A DNA stretch of 64,000 bases from Leptobrachium leishanense. Lineage: Eukaryota > Chordata > Amphibia > Anura > Megophryidae. Position 1 is the stretch's first letter. Each line of letters starts with the position of its first letter. This document shows, piece after piece, positions 57,576 to 64,000 of the stretch. Below the pieces are notes generated by a model. That model did no database searches. It was not told the origin of the DNA and saw only the letters and a list, made by a program, of their open reading frames with translations. The translations under genes and the position numbers were made by a program. The stretch spans positions 16,980,376 through 17,044,375 of the forward strand of contig CM019075.1 of the NCBI GenBank assembly GCA_009667805.1, in the 5' to 3' direction.

Positions 57576-58140
57576 GGGGCATTGATGGGATATTTGATAC
57601 AGTGGAGGTCTGGAGGTTCTGTTATCTGCTATTATGGGTGATCTACTTATACAGAGATCTGTGGTTTGATAATGCAAGAAGATGTGCAGGTTTTTTTTTT
57701 TTTTCTTGGCCCCCTGGCGTTTGGGTTTTTCCCTCGGAGCCTATATTGTCATTTCCTCCTGAGATCTCAAGACTTCTTCATGGTTGTCATGTGATCTTTT
57801 ACAGGATTTACTGTTTGCCCCCAGGGTATTCACTCATTCAGGTGAGTATGCGCTTCTCTTTGTTTCATGCAGGACTGGCCAGTGTGTAAATCCCTCCGCT
57901 GCACTGACACCCCCCCCATGGTGCTTTGCCTTAAATTGTGCTCCAACAGATGGGAATCTCCCTTTTGGACAGATTTCAGGCAGTCCACCATCCCTTAGCA
58001 AATTGGCATCTGGGCCCCCCCTTCCTTGTAACTTGCGAACATGCTGGACTGTCTACCCCCCCCCCCTCCTTCCATGTATCTTGGGAGTCCAGGACTGTCT
58101 GTACCCCTTCATTGTATCTTGGATGTCCTGAGTTTTTTTT
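57576..58140. other. Unique sequence with a strong splice-donor match
   Basis: No coding gene is seen. CATTCAG|GTGAGTATG at 57836-57849 is a consensus-like plus-strand donor that could close a non-coding first exon of LGMN, but no promoter or CpG island is evident. Confidence 0.3.
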
Positions 58141-58147
58141 TTTTTTT

Positions 58148-59290
58148 TAGCTTGGGGGCGTCAGGGTCATCCCCTCTTCCCATTATCTTGGTGGCGTCGG
58201 GGGTCATCCCCTCTTCCCATTAGCTTGGTGGCGTCGGGGGTCATCCCCTCTTCCCATTAGCTTGGTGGCGTCGGGGGTCATCCCCTCTTCCCATTAGCTT
58301 GGTGGCGTCGGGGGTCATCCCCTCTTCCCATTAGCTTGATGGCGTCCGGGGTCATCCCCTCTTCCCATTAGCTTGATGGCGTCCGGGGTCATCCCCTCTT
58401 CCCATTAGCTTGGTGGCGTCCGGGGTCATCCCCTCTTCCCATTAGCTTGGTGGCGTCGGGGTCATCCCCTCTTCCCATTAGCTTGGTGGCGTCCGGGGTC
58501 ATCCCTCTTCCCATTAGCTTGGGGCGTCGGGGGTCATCCCCTCTTCCATTAGCTTGGTGGCGTCGGGGGTCATCCCCTCTTCCCATTACTTGGTGGCGTC
58601 GGGGGTCATCCCCTCTTCCCATTAGCTTGGTGGCGTCGGGGTCATCCCCTCTTCCCATTAGCTTGGTGGCGTCGGGGTCATCCCCTCTTCCCATTAGCTT
58701 GGTGGCGTCCGGGGTCATCCCCTCTTCCCATTAGCTTGGTGGCGTCCGGGGTCATCCCCTCTTCCCATTAGCTTGGGGGCGTCCGGGGGTCATCCCCTCT
58801 TCCCATTAGCTTGGGGGCGTCGGGGGTCATCCCCTCTTCCCATTAGCTTGGGGGCGTCGGGGGTCATCCCCTCTTCCCATTAGCTTGGGGGCGTCGGGGT
58901 CATCCCCTCTTCCCATTAGCTTGGGGCGTCGGGGGTCATCCCCTCTTCCCATTAGCTTGGGGGCGTCGGGGGTCATCCCCTCTTCCCATTAGCTTGGGGG
59001 CGTCGGGGGTCATCCCCTCTTCCCATTAGCTTGGGGGCGTCGGGGGTCATCCCCTCTTCCCATTAGCTTGGGGCGTCGGGGGTATCCCCTCTTCCATTAG
59101 CTTGGGGGCGTCGGGGGTCATCCCCTCTTCCCATTAGCTTGGGGGCGTCGGGGGTCATCCCCTCTTCCCATTAGCTTGGGGGCGTCGGAGGTCATCCCCT
59201 CTTCCCATTAGCTTGGGGGCGTCGGGGGTCATCCCCTCTTCCCATTAGCTTGGGGGCATCCGGGGTCATCCCCTTTCCTTTTAGCTTGGG
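58148..59290. repeat. 37-bp minisatellite
   Basis: About 30 units of CTTCCCATTAGCTTGGTGGC plus GTCGGGGGTCATCCCCT. The left part has GGTGGCGTC, the right part GGGGGCGTC, showing two homogenised sub-blocks. Many units differ by 1-nt indels in G or C runs. Confidence 0.92.
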
Positions 59291-59299
59291 CGCATACAA

Positions 59300-60760
59300 G
59301 CGCGGCCCCCCCCCCAATACTCTTGTAAGCTACCACTATTGTGTGATAGGAGTTGTACTAAAGGAGTATGTGAAGCTAGACTTTTTGGATGGTCACCCCC
59401 CTCCCCATCCTTTAGCAGAACAGGTGCTGTTGGTCCAGTAGCCCTCTGTTCCCTCACACCGTCCTGCTGCCCTGTTTGTCCGCAAAGTCTTGTTAATGAT
59501 TTTGCTGATTTCACGTGATTCACCTTTCCTCCCGTCTATCTGGTGACCATGACGTTACTCCTTGTAGTCTGCCCCCACCGCATGTCACATGCAGCCTCTC
59601 GCCCCTATGTGGACACTCACTGCAGCGCACAGACCCTACTCTCCTCTGCGATATATTCCTGCTTGTACTGTGCCGCAGAACATTCCAGAGCTTCATTCCT
59701 GTGCTGACTTGGGTGTACATTGCAGGGGTCCATTAATCAGCTCTCAAATATGTACTCCGATATAATATATATTTTTTTATACTTTTTTTTCCTTAATGAA
59801 CTGAAAGCTTTTGGGGTTCCTATGACCTGAGCCTCTGCCCCCCTCCCCTTCATATCAGCATTATCCGTATCATATAGCTTTGGTTAGTTTCTCAGATATT
59901 TTTTGCTGGATCGATCTTTTTTGTTCCTTTTCATGTTCTTTGGGGTGTGTTCACTGAACTATAGTTACATGTGACAGGCTACCCCTGACCTACCAAACAA
60001 GATGCTGCATGGCAAAATGTCATATATTAACCTTATTTAGAAATACCTGTTTTTGGTTATAATGCCAGCAGGGGTTGTGGAGAACTGTTTGACATACCTC
60101 CTGTTCCGTACACAGCTGGGGTTCATTCACTAAACAGTAATCTGGCACAGGGACTGGAAAGGAATATCTGAGCCGCAGAGGTAACTTTGGAGAATATTTC
60201 TTGCTTTTTTGATGATTAAAGGTTTACAATACCCTTTGTCTGATCTCCGTTTAGTGAGTAAACCCCCTAACGAGCATAAAGAGGAAAAAATATGTACGTG
60301 TTTGCTTTTACAGCCTAGATCTTTATTTTTTCTTCTAGAGCTTAAATAAATTCAGTAATATTTGAATGGTAAATATGTAACATATACATGTAAACCCAGA
60401 CACTCCTTAAGCTCTGTAAACATGGCGCTGTCACTCCTCGTAATGGGAAGGCTGTCCTCATAAGACAAGGATTTTGCTTGTCAATTGCCATTTTTTTTTG
60501 TCAACTTTATTTTGTTGACGCAGTGGATTAAGTTCAACCAACTACGGTGAAGGAAATGCAGTGAATTCTCGATTTGGTGAAGTTGCCACTGTAGTTTTCA
60601 CCAGTCTTTCCGCTGGATTTTTTTCCCCCTGTTTTCACCGGAGTTGCGGTTTCAGTATAACGGGCTTATTCACACATGAGCGTTGCAGCATCGACAAATG
60701 CCGGCATTTCACAAAACTCGAATCCAAAGAGTGGCCAGAGAAAGTTTCCCCCATACAGCT
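59300..60760. other. Intergenic, no feature recognised
   Basis: No convincing coding frame, RNA gene or repeat end. It lies 5' of LGMN. Confidence 0.5.
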
Positions 60761-60769
60761 CCTTCGGTC

Positions 60770-61050
60770 ACTCTTTAGGATTCTGTGAAATGCTGGTGTT
60801 TGGCTACAGATTCTCCAGTCATTCTTTAGGATTCTGTGAAATGCTGGTGTTTGGCTACAGCTCCTCCGGTCACTCTTTTGGATTCTGTGAAATGCTGGTG
60901 TTTGGCTACAGCTCCTCCAGTCATTCTTTAGGATTCTGTGAAATGCTGGTGTTTGGCTACAGCTCCTCCGGTCACTCTTTTGGATTCTGTGAAATGCTGG
61001 TGTTTGGCTACAGCTCCTCCGGTCACTTTTGGATTCTGTGAAATGCTGGT
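60770..61050. repeat. 51-bp tandem repeat upstream of LGMN
   Basis: About 5.5 units of GGATTCTGTGAAATGCTGGT plus GTTTGGCTACAGCTCCTCCG plus GTCACTCTTTT. Partial related copies at 60685-60720 (GCATTTCACAAAACTCGAATCC) are inverted. Confidence 0.85.
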
Positions 61051-61639
61051 GTTTGTCGCTGGCATTTGCAACATCGGCAGACTTCTTTACTTTGTGAATA
61101 ACCCCCTTGGTGCCAGAGTTCAATGGAGAGCACCACAGTTTTATTCACCTGTGTTGCACAATGCTGAATGGAGAAACGCTGTTTACTCAATTTACGGTAG
61201 AACGGTGGTTCCGTCGTTCGCCGTTGCTTTGCGGGCATCATTGACTTGCTCCTGTGGCTAGCCAAAGTTCACTGGATTTGCAACAAATTAGATTTTTCTC
61301 CTTGATGCCGTTTGCAAATGGTGAACTTCACTGCCGCAACAGAGCTTAGTGAATAACCCCTTTACGCTATAGAACCGAAGCAAAGCCTGTGAGATTGGTA
61401 AGGGCTGGCAAGGTGGGTCTTAAATTCCTTTTATTCAGCTGGGGAGGGGGCTTCAGTTTTGTGTTTTCAGTCTCTTTGTAGGGAGTGTAGTGGTTCGTCT
61501 TGCGTGAAAGCCCAAAAGAACGGTGTATTTACATTAAATTTAATATGTATCTCATTAATGACAAAGCAGAGTGTGTGGTTGGTTTTTTTTTTGTTTTTTT
61601 TTTTTGTTTTGGTTTTAATTTTTGTCGCCTTTAAATTAT

Positions 61640-61764
61640 GGATGTCCAAACTCCGGCCCCCCCAGATGTTCCTGAACTACAACTCCCAGAAATCTCTGCA
61701 TTAGATGGATGAAGCATGGGAGTTGTAGTTCGGGGACATCTGGGGGGCCAGAGTTTGGACATCC
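61640..61764. mobile_element. Palindromic MITE upstream of LGMN
   Basis: GGATGTCCAAACTCCGGCCC at the left pairs with GGGCCAGAGTTTGGACATCC at the right; internal ACTACAACTCCCA pairs with TGGGAGTTGTAGT. About 125 bp, non-coding, hAT-like by motif. It ends about 120 bp before the LGMN exon. Confidence 0.65.
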
Positions 61765-61903
61765 CTGCCTTTTTAAATTAAAATATGGATCAATTTAGCC
61801 CCGATCAGTTTGTTATGTTCCATTTATGATTTTTAATGTGCCATGTTCTCTGTATCTCATGTCTGTTCTCTCTCCTCACAGGTTCCCACGCTCTACTCTC
61901 GCG

Positions 61904-62038
61904 ATGCTTCTCCCGGTGAGCCTACTGTTCGGTTTGGTCTTGGCCACCAGCTCTTTCCCAGTTAGTCCGGAGGACAATGGAAAACACTGGGTGGTTCTGG
62001 TCGCTGGGTCCAATGGCTGGTACAATTACAGGCATCAG
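61904..62038 (+). CDS. LGMN: LGMN (legumain) first coding exon
   Basis: Legumain is a lysosomal asparaginyl endopeptidase (peptidase family C13) made as a secreted proenzyme. The exon begins after TCTCCTCACAG (exon from 61882, 22 nt of 5' UTR), starts with ATG at 61904 and ends at CATCAG|GTACTG in phase 0. Its 45 codons give a signal peptide ([17 protein letters not shown]), then the mature/pro start [18 protein letters not shown] and [10 protein letters not shown], which is the diagnostic first strand of the C13 fold. The catalytic His and Cys are in later exons, beyond the right edge. The next 2 kb is intron, partly occupied by a LINE. Divergent from GOLGA5, as in mammals. Confidence 0.95.
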
Positions 62039-62660
62039 GTACTGTTCGGTTTCATCAATATTGTCAATTAATTCAGGAAATCTGTTTACACCCACCCGTC
62101 TGTCACAAAATATATATAATCTTTATTATTTTTTGGCAAGTTATGTTTTTCTCCGGTGATGGCAATATTAAATATATCCCTATTAACATTTTGCTAAAGT
62201 CCACTTATCTGTATGTGTTTAGGGTTTTAACCAATAATTTAAAATCCTTGAGTTGGATAAATGTTGCACTGCAGGAACGTTACGTTAATGTGCTGCATTG
62301 TTTATAAAACTTGCAGTCCAAACCGCAAACTACCCCGTTTTAATAAATTGAATAGGTAACACACAATGGGTGCAAAAAGATACTTTTTTCAGTACCCTGC
62401 AGTTTCTGACACCCAGGGCTTCGCAAAACCTGCCTGGACCAGGAATTAAAGCGTCCAATCAGGAACCACTCCTTCTGCTCCTCACAGGTGGAGCTTTACA
62501 GTTTACCCTGCCCAGGAGGGGTTAATAATGGTAATGGGAGCAATTCAGCCCTCATTTATAAAACGAGCATCTTCTTTGGGGTACTGTAGTCTTCATGCCG
62601 GTGATTCTTTCCTGGTAATGCCTTTCACATTTTAATATCCAACCCTTTCAGGAGATCAGG
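62039..62660 (+). other. LGMN intron 1 of the coding region, no feature
   Basis: Unique intron sequence following the donor at 62039. No exon was recognised up to the LINE at 62663. Confidence 0.6.
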
Positions 62661-62662
62661 CA

Positions 62663-64000
62663 CTTTATTTATTTATTTATTTATAAAGGATTTTACCAGG
62701 AAGGATACATTGAGATTTCTCTCGTTTTCAAGTATGTCCTGGGTTCAAGTACATTGAAGTGTTACATTTACAGAAATACAAAGTAATACAATGTAAGATA
62801 TTAACAACACAAATATACAGATTAACAGAAAATAAATATGTAGGAAATATAGTCACTAGGTTACATGTTTACAGGTGCATTCTGTATTGAGGTATGTTAG
62901 TAGGGAAATTTTGAGTGACTTAAGACTGGAAGATTTGATGGTGTCTGGGAGGTTATTCCATAATTGTGGTGCTCTGTAGGAAAATGAGGACCGAGCCACT
63001 GTCTTTTTGTATTGTGGTATTGCAAGTAAGGTGCTGGTCCTGGATCGGAGGTTATAGGATGAGGGAGCTGCTGGGGGAGCAGTCTATTCAGGTAGGGTGG
63101 CAGCTTCCCAGAGATGCTCTTAAACACCAGGCTGGAAAGGTGAAGGGTGCGTCTGGATTCTAGCGATGGCCAGTTTAGCTCTTTTAACATGTCACAATGG
63201 TGGGTCATGTAGTTACATTGTAGCGCAAAGCGGCAGAATGAGTTATACAATGTAGTAAGTTTATGAAGGTGTGTTTGCGGGGGGCGGCTGCATACACTAC
63301 ATCTCCGTAATCAATAGCCGGCATAAGCATTTGCTGTACAATCTGCTTTCTTACCGCGGGACTCAGGCAGGATTTGTTTCTGTACAGGGCACCTAGTTTG
63401 GGGTAAAGTTTAGATGAGAGTTTTTCGATGTGGGGCCAAAGGATAGATTAGGGTCCAACCACATACCTAGATATTTGAGAGAAGTGACTGTGGTCAGTGT
63501 GCCATTTGATATTGTCCCAACACATAGATGGGGATTTTGCAATTTGTGTAGTTTAGGTGCTGTTCCAAAGAGCATCGTTACAGTTTTGTCAGTATTTAAA
63601 AAAAGTTTGTTGTTTTTGATCCACTTTTCTACCTCTGTGAATTGTTCTTGCAGCACGGCCTCCAGCTGCGGGAGATTTGGTTTGCTGGTATAGATCAGTG
63701 TCGTCTGCGTACATATGTACAGTTGAGGCTTTGCAGACGTTGGGCAGATCATTTATGAATATTGTGAATAGCAGGGGCCTAGTATTGAGCCTTGGGACAC
63801 CGCAAGTGACTGGGAGCGGGAGGGAGGAGCTGCCAGAAATTGACACATATTGTGATCGGTCGGATACATATGATTGAAACCAGGTTAGCGTGCGATCACC
63901 AATGCCAGAGTTTTTAAGTTTTTCTAACAAGATGCCATGGTCTACCGTGTCAAAGGCCTTGGCAAAATCAAGGAAGATGGCTCCAGTTAGGTTTCCTTGT
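62663..64000 (-). mobile_element. CR1/L2/Rex1-group LINE, 3' part, in the LGMN intron
   Basis: The minus-strand 3' end carries a (TTTA)n tail at 62663-62690 and extends past the right edge. It is opposite to LGMN. The same 3' end occurs at 9366, 51405 and 51925. The coding part is described at 62897-64000. Confidence 0.8.
62897..64000 (-). pseudogene. LINE ORF2 reverse transcriptase, 3' half
   Basis: Minus-strand pieces: KLKNSGIGDRTLTWFQSYVS, a damaged GVPQGS-type motif (CGVPRLNTRPLLFTIFINDL), the active site VHMYADDTDLY near 63700, then VEKWIKNNKLFLNTDKTVTM and SLKYLGMWLDPNLSF, and the C-terminal region HHCDMLKELNWPSLESRRTL (62897-63250). Frameshifts near 63690, 63400 and 63260 make it dead. 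Target-primed retrotransposition enzyme by family. Confidence 0.8.

Overview
The window is vertebrate nuclear DNA, most likely from a frog. It shows two conserved genes with canonical introns, three-quarters of the sequence in transposable elements and minisatellites, and TTAA-flanked, DIRS and hammerhead-bearing repeats of the kind common in anuran genomes. The single-copy anchors are GOLGA5 (golgin-84, minus strand, coding exons at 8857-8329, 6865-6641, 6501-6282 and 5032-4909) and the first coding exon of LGMN (legumain, plus strand, 61904-62038). They are transcribed away from each other, the same head-to-head order known for these genes in mammals. Everything from about 16 to 61.8 kb is therefore a shared 5' intergenic region inflated by repeats.

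Layout. 1-4.2 kb: a LINE tail and a hammerhead-bearing fold-back element broken by a TTAA-type and a hAT-type element; the hAT carries a 27-bp minisatellite. 4.9-16 kb: GOLGA5 exons, small MITEs, a second hammerhead fold-back with a 14-bp target duplication, a broken Tc1 transposon, a 41/45-bp minisatellite and a CpG-rich candidate GOLGA5 promoter. 16.7-29.8 kb: an L1-type LINE with a 17-bp target duplication, split by a hammerhead-bearing element with a 13-bp duplication, itself split by a pol-less LTR retrotransposon with a tRNA-Leu primer site. 32.2-33.3 kb: a near-perfect inverted repeat with two facing hammerhead motifs and a 15-bp duplication.

34.6-57.1 kb was once a single satellite array of about 2.8 kb (monomer 50-52 bp). 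It now hosts two DIRS-type tyrosine-recombinase retrotransposons (minus strand) and one class I endogenous retrovirus (ERV, plus strand), all within a few bases of the same point of the monomer. A second Tc1 copy lies inside the first DIRS. A 100-N gap cuts the second DIRS. 57.2-61.8 kb holds three more minisatellites and a MITE before LGMN; a minus-strand LINE fills the right edge.

The most unusual feature is in the ERV (42697-51052). Between its RNase H and integrase it carries an intronless stretch of about 210 codons matching the conserved region of the opioid growth factor receptor (OGFr) family. This looks like host-gene capture inside a retroviral pol gene. The provirus lacks most of gag and the RT palm, and its integrase is frameshifted, yet its two LTRs are nearly identical.
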